From positions 1-43,891 of the forward strand of contig CALHIP010000006.1 in NCBI GenBank assembly GCA_938030745.1: a stretch of 43,891 nucleotides of DNA, given 5' to 3'. Made by a program: the position numbers and the translations under genes. The DNA is from an uncultured Patescibacteria group bacterium. Lineage in GTDB: Bacteria; Patescibacteriota; Patescibacteriia; UBA2591; CALHIP01. Positions 17,800-28,833 of this stretch are shown here, piece by piece. The stretch's first letter is position 1. Each line of letters opens with the position of its first letter. Under the pieces are notes generated by a model, which worked only from the letters and a program-made list of their open reading frames with translations, did no database searches and was not told where the DNA came from.

Positions 17800-17979
17800 T
17801 TATTTTAATTTCTTTGATAAAGTTTTTAAACATTTTGTACAAACTCTAATTCTTTTACCAGAAGGTAACTTTATCCATTGTAAATTAAGATATTGACGTT
17901 TCTTAGTGGCAATGTTAGAATAAGAACGAGATATTTTTATCTTTGTTTTTCTTTGACAGATTTGACAGATCCTTCCCAT
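17800..17979 (-). CDS. rpmB: Ribosomal protein bL28 (59 aa, below the ORF-track cutoff)
   Basis: Translated from the minus strand: MGRICQICQRKTKIKISRSYSNIATKKRQYLNLQWIKLPSGKRIRVCTKCLKTLSKKLK*. Confidence 0.88.
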   Translation of the reverse strand: MGRICQICQRKTKIKISRSYSNIATKKRQYLNLQWIKLPSGKRIRVCTKCLKTLSKKLK

Positions 17980-18021
17980 ATTATTAAATTTAACATAATT
18001 TTAATATTTTTGCAATCAACT

Positions 18022-18630
18022 ATGAATCTATTTTTTTTCTTTTTCATTATCATTCCTTCAGCAATTATTCATGAATATTTTCATGCCTGGAGTGCTAATA
18101 GTTTAGGTGATGATACAGCAAAAAATGCTGGCCGTTTAACTTTAAATCCTTTAGCCCATATTGATCTATTTGGAACAATTTTAATGCCTCTTTTCCTTTT
18201 TTTCTACAGTGGCGGAAGATTTCTTTTTGCTTATGCTAAGCCAGTTCCTTTCAATCCATATCTTTTGAAAAATCAAAAATATGGGCCAGCTTTAGTTGCT
18301 CTAGCTGGTCCTTTAGCCAATTTTCTTGTTGCCTTGATTCTTGGTTTAATTATTCGTTTTTTACCTTTTAGTTCTTTTGTCTATTTTCTTTCGATAGTTG
18401 TTTTTGCTAACCTCCTTTTAGCAGTTTTTAATTTAATGCCAATTCCACCACTTGATGGTTCAAGAATTCTTTTTTCTCTTTTACCTTCCTCTTTTAAGAA
18501 ATATGAAATAATTTTGGAAAGAATGGGGTTTTTCTTGATTTTAATTTTCCTTTTTCTTATCTTTCCTCTTATTTTTTATCTTGTCTCTAAAATTTTCATT
18601 TTAATTGTCGGTCGATCATTCACTTTATAA
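18022..18630 (+). CDS. M50-family (site-2 protease-like) membrane metalloprotease
   Basis: AIIHEYFHAWSAN (HExxH) and NLMPIPPLDGSRIL; start at ATG 18022. Confidence 0.87.
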   Translation: MNLFFFFFIIIPSAIIHEYFHAWSANSLGDDTAKNAGRLTLNPLAHIDLFGTILMPLFLFFYSGGRFLFAYAKPVPFNPYLLKNQKYGPALVALAGPLANFLVALILGLIIRFLPFSSFVYFLSIVVFANLLLAVFNLMPIPPLDGSRILFSLLPSSFKKYEIILERMGFFLILIFLFLIFPLIFYLVSKIFILIVGRSFTL

Positions 18631-18633
18631 AAG

Positions 18634-18661
18634 TTGACAAATAAAAATTTTTCTTTATAAT
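18634..18661 (+). promoter_or_regulatory. Promoter of the rpsL-rpsG-fusA operon
   Basis: TTGACA-N16-TATAAT, ATG 18673. Confidence 0.75.
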
Positions 18662-18672
18662 AAATTATTTAT

Positions 18673-19092
18673 ATGTCTCCAACCATTGCCCAACTTGTTA
18701 AAAAAGGTAGAAAAAAAATAAAAAAGAAAAGTAAAGCACCTGCTTTACAAATGGTTTTAAATATCTTAAAAAGAAAGAAAAAAGAATTACCTAAGGGCTG
18801 TCCTTTTAAAAGGGGTGTTTGTATTAAAGTGACAACAATGACGCCAAAAAAACCAAATTCTGCTTTAAGAAAGATTGCTCGAGTTAGATTATCATCTGGT
18901 GAAGAGGTAACTGCTTATATTCCTGGAATTGGTCATAATCTTCAGGAGCACTCTGTTGTTTTGATCCGTGGTGGTCGAGTTAAAGATCTACCAGGTGTTA
19001 GATATCATATTGTCAGAGGTGTTTATGATGCAGCAGGTGTTGAAGGAAGAAAACAAGCAAGAAGTCGATATGGAGTTAAAAAAGAAAAATAA
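18673..19092 (+). CDS. rpsL: Ribosomal protein uS12
   Basis: [20 protein letters not shown]. Confidence 0.97.
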   Translation: MSPTIAQLVKKGRKKIKKKSKAPALQMVLNILKRKKKELPKGCPFKRGVCIKVTTMTPKKPNSALRKIARVRLSSGEEVTAYIPGIGHNLQEHSVVLIRGGRVKDLPGVRYHIVRGVYDAAGVEGRKQARSRYGVKKEK

Positions 19093-19096
19093 ACTT

Positions 19097-19573
19097 ATGC
19101 GTGGGAAAAGAGCTCCAAAAAGAAAAATTTTACCTGATCCAAAATATCAAAGCGAAAAAATCGCTAAATTTATTAATTATGTAATGAGAAAAGGAAAAAA
19201 AACTTTAGCCCAAAAAATTGTTTATCGAGCTTTTGAAATAATTAATAAAAAAACAAACCAAGATCCTTTAAAAATTTTTGAAAAAGCAATTGAAAATGCT
19301 TCACCAGAAATGGAAGTTAAGGCAAGAAGAATTGGTGGAGCAAATTATCAAATTCCTGTTCCAGTCAGAGAGGATAGAAAATTCACCTTAGCTTGTCGCT
19401 GGTTAATTGAAGCAGCTAGAGAAAAGAAGGGAAAGCCAATGGAAGAAAAATTAGCTGAAGAAATTTTAGAAGCTTTTAATAATCGTGGCTCCGCCATTAA
19501 GAAAAAAGAAGATTTACATAAAATAGCTGAAGCAAATAAAGCTTTTGCCTATTTTGCCCGATTTGTTAAATAA
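19097..19573 (+). CDS. rpsG: Ribosomal protein uS7
   Basis: MRGKRAPKRKILPDPKY...GGANYQIPVPV; start ATG 19097. Confidence 0.95.
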   Translation: MRGKRAPKRKILPDPKYQSEKIAKFINYVMRKGKKTLAQKIVYRAFEIINKKTNQDPLKIFEKAIENASPEMEVKARRIGGANYQIPVPVREDRKFTLACRWLIEAAREKKGKPMEEKLAEEILEAFNNRGSAIKKKEDLHKIAEANKAFAYFARFVK

Positions 19574-19576
19574 AGT

Positions 19577-21652
19577 ATGAGAAGATATCCTTTAGAAAAA
19601 ATAAGAAATATTGGTATTATTGCCCATATCGACGCTGGTAAAACAACAGTTACCGAGCGAATTTTGTATTATACTGGAAAAAAACATAAAGTTGGTGAGG
19701 TTCATTATGGAACAACAGATATGGATTGGATGGAGCTAGAAAAAGAACATGGAGTAACGATTACTTCTGCAGCAACAACTTGTTTTTGGCGAGATGCTCA
19801 AATCAATATTATTGATACACCAGGCCATATTGATTTCACTGCTGAGGTCCAGAGGTCATTAAGAGTCTTAGATGGCGCGGTTGTTGTTTTTGATGGTGTA
19901 GCTGGTGTTGAGCCACAATCAGAAACAGTTTGGCATCAGGCAGAAAAATTTAATGTTCCTCTTATTGCTTTTATTAATAAAATGGATAGAATAGGCGCAG
20001 ATTTTTATTATTCATTAAAGACTATTCATGAGAGATTAACAAAAAATGCTTATCCAATCCAATTGCCAATTGGTGCTGAAGATGAATTTAAAGGAATAAT
20101 TGATTTATTAAAAGAAAAAGCAATTATTTATTTAGATGAAATGGGAAAAGAAATTAAAGAAGAAGAAATACCTTCTGATTTAAAAGAAAAAGCTAAAGAA
20201 TACCGTGAAAAACTGATTGAAGCAATTGTTGAACATGATGAAAAATTAATGGCTGATTATTTAGCTGGTAAAGAAATAAAAATAGAAGATTTAAAAAAGG
20301 TTTTAAGAAAAGCAACTGTTGAGGCAAAAATTGTTCCTGTTTTATGTGGTTCTGCTTTAAAAAACAAAGGTATTCAACTATTACTTGATGCAATTTATGA
20401 TTTCCTTCCCTCTCCTTTAGAAGTTAAACCAATTGAAGGTTTTTGGATCAAATCAAACACAAGAGAGAAAATTATCAGGTATGCTTCTGATGACGAGCCT
20501 TTTACTGCTTTAGTTTTTAAAGTTGCTACAGATCCATTTGCTGGAACATTAAATTATTTTCGAGTTTATTCTGGAAAACTTAAACCCGGCTCCTATGTTT
20601 TAAATGCCAATACTGGCGAAAAAGAAAGAGTTAGCCGGATCTTAAGAATGCATGCTAATAAAAGAGAAGAACTTGAAGAAATTTACGCTGGAGAAATTGG
20701 AGCAACAGTTGGTTTAAAAAATACTTTAACTGGTCATACTATTTGTGATGAAAATTACCCAATTATTTTAGAGGAAATTAAATTTCCAGAGCCAGTTATT
20801 TCGGTGGCAATTGAACCAAAAACAAAGGCTGACCAGGAAAAAATGAGCTTGGTTTTATCAAAATTAGCCCAGGAAGATCCAACATTTAAAGTTAAGACAG
20901 ATGAAGAGACACAACAAACAATTATTTCTGGAATGGGTGAATTTCATCTAGATATTTTAATTGAAAGAATGAAAAGGGAATTTGGTTTAGAAGTTAATGT
21001 TGGTAAACCGCAAGTTGCTTATAAAGAAACAATCACTGTTCCAGTTAAAGTTGAAGGAAAATATATTCATCAATCAGGTGGTCGTGGACAATATGGTCAT
21101 TGTTGGCTCCGTTTAGAACCAGCAGAAAGAGGTAAGGGATTTGAGTTTATTGATGAAATTAGAGCTGGAATTATTCCAAAAGAATACATTCCTGCTATAA
21201 AAAAAGGAGTAATTGAAGCATTACAAGAAGGAGTTTTAGCTGGCTATCCAATTACTGATTTAAAAGTTGCTGTTTATGACGGTTCTTTCCATGAGGTTGA
21301 TTCTTCAGAGCTTGCTTTCAAAATCGCAGCCTCAAGAGCAATTAAAGAAGGAGAAAAATTGGGAAAACCAACTCTGTTAGAACCGATTATGAAACTTGAA
21401 GTCATTGTTCCAGAAAAATTTCTTGGCGGAGTTATTGGTGATTTAAATTCAAAAAGAGCAAAAATTTTAGAAACAAGAACAAGGGGAGAGGTTAAAATTA
21501 TTGATGCTTATGTACCTTTAGCAGAAATGTTTGGTTATGCAACAACTTTACGTTCATTAACCGAAGGAAGAGGTTCTTTTACAATGGAATTTTCCCATTA
21601 TGAAGAGGTACCAAAAAATATTCAAGAAAAAATAATAGGAAATAAGCTTTAA
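19577..21652 (+). CDS. fusA: Elongation factor G
   Basis: [32 protein letters not shown], full length. Confidence 0.97.
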   Translation: MRRYPLEKIRNIGIIAHIDAGKTTVTERILYYTGKKHKVGEVHYGTTDMDWMELEKEHGVTITSAATTCFWRDAQINIIDTPGHIDFTAEVQRSLRVLDGAVVVFDGVAGVEPQSETVWHQAEKFNVPLIAFINKMDRIGADFYYSLKTIHERLTKNAYPIQLPIGAEDEFKGIIDLLKEKAIIYLDEMGKEIKEEEIPSDLKEKAKEYREKLIEAIVEHDEKLMADYLAGKEIKIEDLKKVLRKATVEAKIVPVLCGSALKNKGIQLLLDAIYDFLPSPLEVKPIEGFWIKSNTREKIIRYASDDEPFTALVFKVATDPFAGTLNYFRVYSGKLKPGSYVLNANTGEKERVSRILRMHANKREELEEIYAGEIGATVGLKNTLTGHTICDENYPIILEEIKFPEPVISVAIEPKTKADQEKMSLVLSKLAQEDPTFKVKTDEETQQTIISGMGEFHLDILIERMKREFGLEVNVGKPQVAYKETITVPVKVEGKYIHQSGGRGQYGHCWLRLEPAERGKGFEFIDEIRAGIIPKEYIPAIKKGVIEALQEGVLAGYPITDLKVAVYDGSFHEVDSSELAFKIAASRAIKEGEKLGKPTLLEPIMKLEVIVPEKFLGGVIGDLNSKRAKILETRTRGEVKIIDAYVPLAEMFGYATTLRSLTEGRGSFTMEFSHYEEVPKNIQEKIIGNKL

Positions 21653-21685
21653 TAAATTTAAAATGGGTTGTGGATAAATCCTCCC

Positions 21686-21713
21686 TTGTTTTATCTTAAT
21701 TTCTTGTTATAAT
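21686..21713 (+). promoter_or_regulatory. Promoter of tuf
   Basis: TTGTTT-N16-TATAAT; TGTGGATAA at 21669-21677 immediately upstream. Confidence 0.55.
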
Positions 21714-21743
21714 TTACTTAAATTTATTTATAAGAAAAAAAAT

Positions 21744-22949
21744 ATGGCTGAAAGAGAAAAATTTGAAAGAGTAAAACCACATGTAAACGTCGGAACCATT
21801 GGTCATGTTGACCATGGTAAAACTACTTTAACTGCTGCTATTTTGAAATGCCTCAGATCAGCTGGTTTAAGGGCAGAAGATAAAAGTGTTGAACAGATAG
21901 ATAGTGCACCAGAAGAAAGAGAAAGGGGTTTAACGATTAACATTGCCCATGTTGAGTATGAGTCGCCGAAAAGACATTATGCTCACATTGATTGTCCAGG
22001 ACATGCTGACTATATTAAAAACATGATTACTGGCGCAGCTCAGATGGATGGCGCAATTTTGGTTGTCTCTGCTCCTGACGGAGCAATGCCTCAGACAAGA
22101 GAACATATTCTTTTGGCTCGCCAAGTTGGTGTTCCAGCAATTGTTGTTTTTCTTAATAAAGTTGATATGGTCGAAGATAAAGAATTGATTGACTTAGTTG
22201 AAGAAGAGGTCAGAGATTTATTAAAAAAATATGAATTTCCTAGTCAAGAAATTCCATTTATTCGCGGAAGTGCTTTAAAAGCTCTTGAATGTGGTTGTGG
22301 TAAAGAAGAATGTCAGTGGTGTGGTCCGATCCTAAAATTGGTTAATACTCTCGATTCCTATATTCCTGAGCCAAAAAGAGAAATTGATAAACCATTTTTG
22401 ATGCCAATTGAAGACATCTTTTCTATTGAAGGTCGAGGAACAGTCGTAACTGGGAAAATTGAAAGAGGAACAATTCATTTAAATGAGGAGGTAGAAATTG
22501 TTGGTTTGAGACCAACCCAAAAAACTGTAGTAACTGGAATTGAAATGTTTAGAAAAACTTTAGAAGAAGGGCAGGCAGGAGATAATGCTGGTATTCTTTT
22601 AAGAGGAATTAAAAAAGAAGAGGTAGAAAGAGGGCAGGTTTTAGCCAAACCAGGAACAATTACACCCCACACTGAATTTGAAGCTGAAGTTTATGTTCTC
22701 ACTAAAGAAGAAGGAGGCAGACACACTCCATTCTTTTCTGGCTATAAACCACAGTTTTACATTCGAACAACAGATGTTACAGGAGAGATAACCCTTCCTG
22801 AAAAAGTTGAGATGGCGATGCCAGGCGACACTCTTTCTTTAAAAATCAAACTGATTAAACCGGTTGCTCTTGAAGAAAAACAAAGATTCGCTATTCGTGA
22901 AGGTGGAAAAACTGTCGGTGCTGGTGTGGTGACAAAGATAATAAAATAG
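21744..22949 (+). CDS. tuf: Elongation factor Tu
   Basis: [45 protein letters not shown]. Confidence 0.97.
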   Translation: MAEREKFERVKPHVNVGTIGHVDHGKTTLTAAILKCLRSAGLRAEDKSVEQIDSAPEERERGLTINIAHVEYESPKRHYAHIDCPGHADYIKNMITGAAQMDGAILVVSAPDGAMPQTREHILLARQVGVPAIVVFLNKVDMVEDKELIDLVEEEVRDLLKKYEFPSQEIPFIRGSALKALECGCGKEECQWCGPILKLVNTLDSYIPEPKREIDKPFLMPIEDIFSIEGRGTVVTGKIERGTIHLNEEVEIVGLRPTQKTVVTGIEMFRKTLEEGQAGDNAGILLRGIKKEEVERGQVLAKPGTITPHTEFEAEVYVLTKEEGGRHTPFFSGYKPQFYIRTTDVTGEITLPEKVEMAMPGDTLSLKIKLIKPVALEEKQRFAIREGGKTVGAGVVTKIIK

Positions 22950-22991
22950 AATTTACTCAATCATTATAGTCAAGGACGTTTATTTTTTGAT

Positions 22992-23330
22992 ATGGTTAAA
23001 AAAAAAGAAATAAAGAAAGAGGAGTATCAGCCAAAAATTAGAATAAAACTAAAGGCTTACGATCATAAAATTATTGATCAAGCTTTAAAAACAATTTTTG
23101 AGGTAATAGAAAGAACAGGTGCAAAAATTTTTGGTCCTATTCCCTTACCAACTGAGAAAAAAAGATATACTGTTCTTCGTTCAACTTTTGTTCATAAAGA
23201 TCATCGTGATCAGTTCGAAATGAGGATCCATAAAAGATTAATTGATATCGTTGATTTTACACCAAAAACGATCGAAGCCCTGACTGATCTTCACTTACCA
23301 GCTGGTGTTGATATCGAAATAAAAATGTAG
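22992..23330 (+). CDS. rpsJ: Ribosomal protein uS10
   Basis: [16 protein letters not shown]...GPIPLPT...[16 protein letters not shown]. Confidence 0.95.
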   Translation: MVKKKEIKKEEYQPKIRIKLKAYDHKIIDQALKTIFEVIERTGAKIFGPIPLPTEKKRYTVLRSTFVHKDHRDQFEMRIHKRLIDIVDFTPKTIEALTDLHLPAGVDIEIKM

Positions 23331-23406
23331 AAAAAATAATTGATGAATATGAAAAATTTTTTAGTTATTTTTAAAATCTAAAAGAAATAATAAATTAAAT
23401 TGCCTT

Positions 23407-23433
23407 GAAAAACTGGGCAAGGCCCAGTTTTTC
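23407..23433 (+). terminator. Hairpin between rpsJ and rplC (candidate attenuator/terminator)
   Basis: GAAAAACTGGGC-AAG-GCCCAGTTTTTC perfect 12-bp stem. Confidence 0.45.
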
Positions 23434-23449
23434 ATTAGAGAACAATAAG

Positions 23450-24046
23450 ATGAAATTTATCTTAGGTAAAAAAATAGAAATGAGTCAAGTATTTAAAGAT
23501 GATAAAGTAATTCCAGTCACATTAATTGAAGCTGGGCCATGTTTTGTTACCCAAATCAAAACTAAAGAAAAAGATAAATACAATGCAATCCAAATTGGAT
23601 TCATTAAGAAAAAAGAGAAAAAAATAAAGAAGACTGAGAAAGGAAAAGGATTTAAGTATTTAAAAGAGTTCAAAGATGATGATATTTCTAAATATAAAGT
23701 CGGTCAAGAAATAAGAGTAGATATTTTCAAAATTGGTGAGAAAGTAAATGTCTCCGGTATCTCAAAAGGTAAGGGTTTTGCTGGAGTTGTTAAAAGATGG
23801 GGGTTTAAAGGAATGCCTGCCACTCATGGCACAAAGCATGATGCACGTCATCCTGGTTCAATTGGTGCGACTGCACCACAAAGAGTTTTAAAAGGTAAAA
23901 AAATGGCTGGTCGAATGGGTGGAAAAAGAGTAACAATTAAAAACCTAGAAGTAATTGAGGTTAATCCAGAAAAAAATTTACTTGTTTTAAAAGGTGCAGT
24001 TCCAGGAGCAAGAAATTCATTATTAGAAATAAAAAGTGTTAGTTAA
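23450..24046 (+). CDS. rplC: Ribosomal protein uL3
   Basis: GKGFAGVVKRWGFKG...GSIGATAPQRV; ATG 23450. Confidence 0.95.
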   Translation: MKFILGKKIEMSQVFKDDKVIPVTLIEAGPCFVTQIKTKEKDKYNAIQIGFIKKKEKKIKKTEKGKGFKYLKEFKDDDISKYKVGQEIRVDIFKIGEKVNVSGISKGKGFAGVVKRWGFKGMPATHGTKHDARHPGSIGATAPQRVLKGKKMAGRMGGKRVTIKNLEVIEVNPEKNLLVLKGAVPGARNSLLEIKSVS

Positions 24047-24052
24047 TAGATT

Positions 24053-24679
24053 ATGAATATTGATGTTTATAATCAAGATGGTGAAAAAGTTGGAAAAACT
24101 AATGTTTCTTCAAAAGTTTTTGGTATTCAACCAAAACCAGAATTGATTCATTTTGTTGTTGTAGCAATCCTATCCAATTTAAGAAAACCATGGGCACACA
24201 CAAAAACAAGAGGTGAAGTTCGAGGTGGTGGAAGAAAACCATGGCGACAAAAAGGAACTGGCCGAGCAAGGGCTGGCTCAATTCGTTCTCCTTTATGGCG
24301 TGGTGGAGGAGTTGTTTTTGGTCCGAGAAAAGAAAGAGTTTATAAAAAGAAAGTTAATAAGAAAGTTAAAAGATTAGCTTTGAAAATGGCTCTTTCTGAT
24401 AAATTTTTAAATAAAAAAATAATTGTTTTAGATAAAATAGAGTTACCTAAAATAAAAACAAAAGAGATGGAAAAAATTTTAGAAAAATTATCAATTAAAA
24501 AGAATAAAACACTTCTTATTTTAGAAAAAAAAGATGATAAAATCTTTCTTTCTTCAAGGAATTTACCTTATCTTAAATTTAGTTTAGCCAATAATTTAAA
24601 TTTAATTGATATTTTAAACGCTCAATATCTTTTAACTACAAAAGAAGGAATAAAAGAGATAGAAAAAACATATAAATAA
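24053..24679 (+). CDS. rplD: Ribosomal protein uL4
   Basis: TRGEVRGGGRKPWRQKGTGRARAGS. Confidence 0.95.
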   Translation: MNIDVYNQDGEKVGKTNVSSKVFGIQPKPELIHFVVVAILSNLRKPWAHTKTRGEVRGGGRKPWRQKGTGRARAGSIRSPLWRGGGVVFGPRKERVYKKKVNKKVKRLALKMALSDKFLNKKIIVLDKIELPKIKTKEMEKILEKLSIKKNKTLLILEKKDDKIFLSSRNLPYLKFSLANNLNLIDILNAQYLLTTKEGIKEIEKTYK

Positions 24680-24684
24680 TTTAT

Positions 24685-24966
24685 ATGGATCCAAATCAAA
24701 TTTTAATTAGGCCAATCATTACTGAAAAATCAACTCTTTTAGAAAAAGAGAATAAATATGTTTTTGAAGTTCATCCAAAGGCAAATAAAATTGAAATAAA
24801 AAAAGCATTTGAGAAAATTTATAAAGTTAAACCAATTAAGGTCAATATTATAAAATTAAAAGGAAAGCCAATTCGTTATGGGCGAACAAGTGGTCGAACA
24901 AAAAGTTGGAAAAAAGCAATCATTACTTTAAAAAAAGGAGAAAAGATTGATTTAACTACTGCCTAA
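24685..24966 (+). CDS. rplW: Ribosomal protein uL23
   Basis: RPIITEKSTLLEKENKYVFEVHPKANKIEIKKA. Confidence 0.93.
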   Translation: MDPNQILIRPIITEKSTLLEKENKYVFEVHPKANKIEIKKAFEKIYKVKPIKVNIIKLKGKPIRYGRTSGRTKSWKKAIITLKKGEKIDLTTA

Positions 24967-24976
24967 AAATTAATTT

Positions 24977-25804
24977 ATGCCTATAAAATTATACAAACCA
25001 ACAACACCTTCTCGAAGAAAAGCTACGGTTTTAGATAGGAAAATTTTAACCCAAAAAGAACCGGAGAAATCTTTAACTTTTGGAAAAAAATCAAAAGCAG
25101 GAAGATCAAAAGGGAAAATAACAGTTCGCCATCGCGGCGGTGGAGCAAAAAGACTTTATCGCAAAATTGATTTTCGTCAAGATAAATTTGATATAAAAGG
25201 AAAAATAAAATCAATTGAGTATGATCCAAATCGTTCAGCTTTTATTGCTTTAGTTGTTTATCCTGATGGTGAAAAAAGATATATTTTAGCTCAGGAAGGT
25301 TTAAAGGTTGGTGATGAAATCCTTTCTTCAAAATCAAAAATAGAGATAAAAGTTGGGAATCGGATGCCATTAAAATTTATTCCATCAGGAACAATTGTTT
25401 CCAATGTTGAATTGTTTAAAGGAAAAGGTGGAGAAATAGCTCGTTCAGCTGGAAGTGGCGCTATTGTAATGGGTAATGAAAAAGGTTATACTCAACTTAA
25501 ACTTCCTTCAGGTGAAATAAGATTGATTGATGAAGATTGTTTAGCTAGCATCGGTCAAATGAGCAATGTTGATCATTGGTTGATAAGATGGGGGAAAGCA
25601 GGTCGAAAAAGAAAATTAGGAATCAGACCATCAGTTCGAGGAAAAGCTATGAATCCAATAGATCATCCTCATGGTGGAGGCGAGGGTCATACTCCAATTG
25701 GTTTGGTTCATCCTAAAACTTTATGGGGAAAACCAGCCTTAGGAGTAAAAACAAGGAAGAAAAAGAAATGGAGTGATAGATTTATAATAAAAAGACGTAA
25801 ATAA
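24977..25804 (+). CDS. rplB: Ribosomal protein uL2
   Basis: [21 protein letters not shown]...[17 protein letters not shown]. Confidence 0.97.
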   Translation: MPIKLYKPTTPSRRKATVLDRKILTQKEPEKSLTFGKKSKAGRSKGKITVRHRGGGAKRLYRKIDFRQDKFDIKGKIKSIEYDPNRSAFIALVVYPDGEKRYILAQEGLKVGDEILSSKSKIEIKVGNRMPLKFIPSGTIVSNVELFKGKGGEIARSAGSGAIVMGNEKGYTQLKLPSGEIRLIDEDCLASIGQMSNVDHWLIRWGKAGRKRKLGIRPSVRGKAMNPIDHPHGGGEGHTPIGLVHPKTLWGKPALGVKTRKKKKWSDRFIIKRRK

Positions 25805-25807
25805 AAT

Positions 25808-26104
25808 ATGGCTCGAAGTTTAAAAAAAGGTCCCTTTGTTGACCAAAAATTATTGAAAAAAATCTCTAAATTTAAAAGTGGCCTGATTAATGAGATTAAG
25901 ACCTATTCTCGGGATTCAATGATTATTCCAGAAATGGTTGGTTTAACAATTTATGTCCATCAAGGTAAAACTTTTGTTCCAGTCAAAATAAGGGAAGAAA
26001 TGATTGGTCATCGATTAGGAGAATTTGCTCCAACAAGGAAATTTATTAAGCATGGCGGAAAGATGCAAAGAGAATTAGAAAAAAAAGCACAGGCCCAACA
26101 ATAA
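25808..26104 (+). CDS. rpsS: Ribosomal protein uS19
   Basis: [15 protein letters not shown]...[13 protein letters not shown]. Confidence 0.96.
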   Translation: MARSLKKGPFVDQKLLKKISKFKSGLINEIKTYSRDSMIIPEMVGLTIYVHQGKTFVPVKIREEMIGHRLGEFAPTRKFIKHGGKMQRELEKKAQAQQ

Positions 26105-26108
26105 ACCT

Positions 26109-26618
26109 ATGGAAGTAAAAGCAAAATTAAGATATTTAAGAATTGCTCCTTCAAAAGTTAGACCTGTTTTAGATCTTATTCGTGGTCTTGATGTTAATTC
26201 AGCTGAAACTCAGTTAATGTTTTTATCTAAAAAAGCTGCTCAACCTGTTTTAAAACTTTTAAATTCAGCAGTAGCTAATGCCTTAAATAATTATTCAATA
26301 AAAAAAGAAGACTTATATATTAAAGAAATTTTTGCTGATGAAGGGCCAACTTTATATCGATGGACACCTAAAGCATTTGGTCGAGCAGCACCGATTAGAA
26401 AGAGAAGTTCTCATTTAACTATTATTTTAGGAACAAAAAAGAAGGTTTTACCAAGAAAAGAAGAAGAGAAAATTCCTCAACCAGAAATTAAAAAAGAGGT
26501 GAAAATCTCTAAGGAAAAAGAAAAATTTACTGAAGAAAGAAAAAAAGCAAAAGAAGATCTTCGTCTTAAAAGAAAAGAAAGTTTTATAAAAAGAGTTTTT
26601 AGAAGAAAAGCAATTTAA
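26109..26618 (+). CDS. rplV: Ribosomal protein uL22 with charged C-terminal extension
   Basis: LRYLRIAPSKVRPVLDLIRG; Lys/Glu-rich tail after the core domain. Confidence 0.93.
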   Translation: MEVKAKLRYLRIAPSKVRPVLDLIRGLDVNSAETQLMFLSKKAAQPVLKLLNSAVANALNNYSIKKEDLYIKEIFADEGPTLYRWTPKAFGRAAPIRKRSSHLTIILGTKKKVLPRKEEEKIPQPEIKKEVKISKEKEKFTEERKKAKEDLRLKRKESFIKRVFRRKAI

Positions 26619-26626
26619 AATTTGAT

Positions 26627-27277
26627 ATGGGGCAAAAAGTTAATCCGAAAATTTTAAGAATTCCTTATTTATCACAATGGCAATCAAAATGGTTTGCCAA
26701 ACTTTCTTCATTTAGAAAAATTTTAAAAGAAGATCTTTTAATTAAAGAATTCTTAACTAAAAGACTTAAAAATGCTGGGATAGAAAAAATTGAGATTGAA
26801 AGAATAGGAGAACTTTTAAGAATTATTATCAGGACATCTAAACCAGGATTAGTAATTGGTAAAGGAGGGGTGGATGTAGAAAATTTAAAAAAAGAGATTG
26901 AAAATAAATTTTTAAAGAAAAAAGGAAATCTTGAAATTCAAGTTTTTGAAGTTTCTTCAGTTTATCTTTCTGCCCAGATTGTTTTAGAAAGCATAATTTC
27001 AGATTTAGAAAAAAGGATTCCATTTCGAAGAGTAGTAAAAAGAGCGATTGAGCAAGTAAAAAAAGCAGGCGCAAAAGGAGTAAAAATTGTTGTTAAAGGT
27101 AGACTTGATGGAGTAGAAATTGCTCGAAGTGAAAGATTTATTTGGGGGAAAATGCCACTTCATACTTTAAGAGCAGATATTGATTATGCTTCAGGAACAG
27201 CTTTTACTATTCATGGAACAATTGGTGTAAAAGTTTGGATTTATAAAGGAGATGTTTTTGTTGATAAATCAAAATAA
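26627..27277 (+). CDS. rpsC: Ribosomal protein uS3
   Basis: [12 protein letters not shown]...GLVIGKGG. Confidence 0.95.
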   Translation: MGQKVNPKILRIPYLSQWQSKWFAKLSSFRKILKEDLLIKEFLTKRLKNAGIEKIEIERIGELLRIIIRTSKPGLVIGKGGVDVENLKKEIENKFLKKKGNLEIQVFEVSSVYLSAQIVLESIISDLEKRIPFRRVVKRAIEQVKKAGAKGVKIVVKGRLDGVEIARSERFIWGKMPLHTLRADIDYASGTAFTIHGTIGVKVWIYKGDVFVDKSK

Positions 27278-27285
27278 AAATTTTT

Positions 27286-27699
27286 ATGCTTTTACCAAAG
27301 AAAACAAAATATCAAAAAGCACAAAAAGGAAGAAAAAGATTTAAAGGAAAGGCTTCAGCAAGAACAGAAATTTCTTTTGGCGAATTTGGTTTAAAATCTT
27401 TAGAAACAAAATGGATTACTGATCGCCAAATCGAAGCAGCCAGACGGACTATTTCTAAATTTATTAAAAAAGGCGGAAAAATGTGGCTTCGAATTTTTCC
27501 TGATAAGCCAGTCACTGCTAAATCACCCGAAGTACCAATGGGTGGTGGAAAGGGAAGTGTTGATCATTGGGTAGCGCCAATTAAAAAAGGAACAATTATT
27601 TTTGAATTAGGTGGAGTTGATGAAGATATAGCTAAAGAGGCTTTTAGATTAGCTTCTTATAAATTACCAGTAAAAACAAAATTCGTAAAGAAAATATGA
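27286..27699 (+). CDS. rplP: Ribosomal protein uL16
   Basis: [14 protein letters not shown]...[19 protein letters not shown]. Confidence 0.95.
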   Translation: MLLPKKTKYQKAQKGRKRFKGKASARTEISFGEFGLKSLETKWITDRQIEAARRTISKFIKKGGKMWLRIFPDKPVTAKSPEVPMGGGKGSVDHWVAPIKKGTIIFELGGVDEDIAKEAFRLASYKLPVKTKFVKKI

Positions 27700-27893
27700 A
27701 AACATCAGAACTTTATCAAAAAACAAATGAAGAGCTTAAAAAATTACTCTCTGAGCAAAGAGAAAAACTCCGTTCTTTAAGGTTTGATGTTGCTCTAAAA
27801 AAAATCAAAAATGTTCGTGAGATAAGAAAGACAAAAAAAATAATTGCTAGAATATTAACAATACTTAATCAAAGAACAAAATTTAATCAATAA
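27696..27893 (+). CDS. rpmC: Ribosomal protein uL29
   Basis: [45 protein letters not shown]. Confidence 0.93.
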   Translation: MKTSELYQKTNEELKKLLSEQREKLRSLRFDVALKKIKNVREIRKTKKIIARILTILNQRTKFNQ

Positions 27894-27897
27894 AAAT

Positions 27898-28131
27898 ATG
27901 AAAAGAAGATTTCAAGGTATAGTTGTCTCTGATAAAATGGATAAAACCATAGTTGTTAAAGTCGAAAGAATAAAAAAACACCCCAAATATAAGAAGAGAT
28001 ATAAAGTTTTTAAAAAATTTAAAGTTCACGATGAAAAAAATGAAGCGAAAGTTGGTGATAAAGTAATTTTTGAAGAATGTCGGCCACTCTCAAAAGAAAA
28101 AAGGTGGCGACTGATTGAAATTATTAAATAA
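27898..28131 (+). CDS. rpsQ: Ribosomal protein uS17
   Basis: [25 protein letters not shown]. Confidence 0.95.
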   Translation: MKRRFQGIVVSDKMDKTIVVKVERIKKHPKYKKRYKVFKKFKVHDEKNEAKVGDKVIFEECRPLSKEKRWRLIEIIK

Positions 28132-28132
28132 T

Positions 28133-28504
28133 ATGGTTCAACATCGATCAATTTTAAATGTTGCTGACAATACAGGAGCAAAAAAGGTTATGGTCATTAG
28201 AGTTTTAGGAGGTTATAAAAAAAGATATGCCCGTTTAGGTGATATTGTTACTGTTGTTGTTAAAGAAGCGATTCCTCACAGTTTGGTTAAAAAAAGCGAT
28301 ATCTTACCAGCAGTTATTGTCAGAACAAAAAAAGAGAAAAGAAGAGATGATGGGACTTATATTCGATTTGATGATAATGCCTGTGTAATTATTGATAAAA
28401 AAACAAAGGAACCTAAAGGAACAAGAATTATTGGTCCAGTCGCTAAAGAGTTAAAAGATAAAGGTTTTTCAAAAATTATTTCTTTAGCTCCTGAAGTTGT
28501 TTAA
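28133..28504 (+). CDS. rplN: Ribosomal protein uL14
   Basis: [24 protein letters not shown] 28133. Confidence 0.95.
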   Translation: MVQHRSILNVADNTGAKKVMVIRVLGGYKKRYARLGDIVTVVVKEAIPHSLVKKSDILPAVIVRTKKEKRRDDGTYIRFDDNACVIIDKKTKEPKGTRIIGPVAKELKDKGFSKIISLAPEVV

Positions 28505-28515
28505 TTTATTAAAAT

Positions 28516-28833
28516 ATGGCAAAAATAAAAAAAGGCGATCTTGTTGAAATAATTATTGGAAAAGATAAAGGAAAAAGGGGAAGGGTTTTAAAGGTTTGGC
28601 CTAAGAAGAAAAAAATTATTGTCGAAGGATTAAATTTGGTTGTTAAACATATCAAACCAAGAAGAGAAGGAGAAAAAGGTCAGCGAATTAAAATTCCTGC
28701 TCCCCTTTATATTTCAAAAGTAATGCTTGTTTGTCCTCATTGTAAAAAACGAACAAGAGTTGGTTTTAAAATTTTTGAAACAAAAAAAGCAAGAATTTGT
28801 AAAAAATGTAAAGAGATAATTTCTTATGTCTAG
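28516..28833 (+). CDS. rplX: Ribosomal protein uL24
   Basis: KKGDLVEIIIGKDKGKRGRVLKV. Confidence 0.93.
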   Translation: MAKIKKGDLVEIIIGKDKGKRGRVLKVWPKKKKIIVEGLNLVVKHIKPRREGEKGQRIKIPAPLYISKVMLVCPHCKKRTRVGFKIFETKKARICKKCKEIISYV

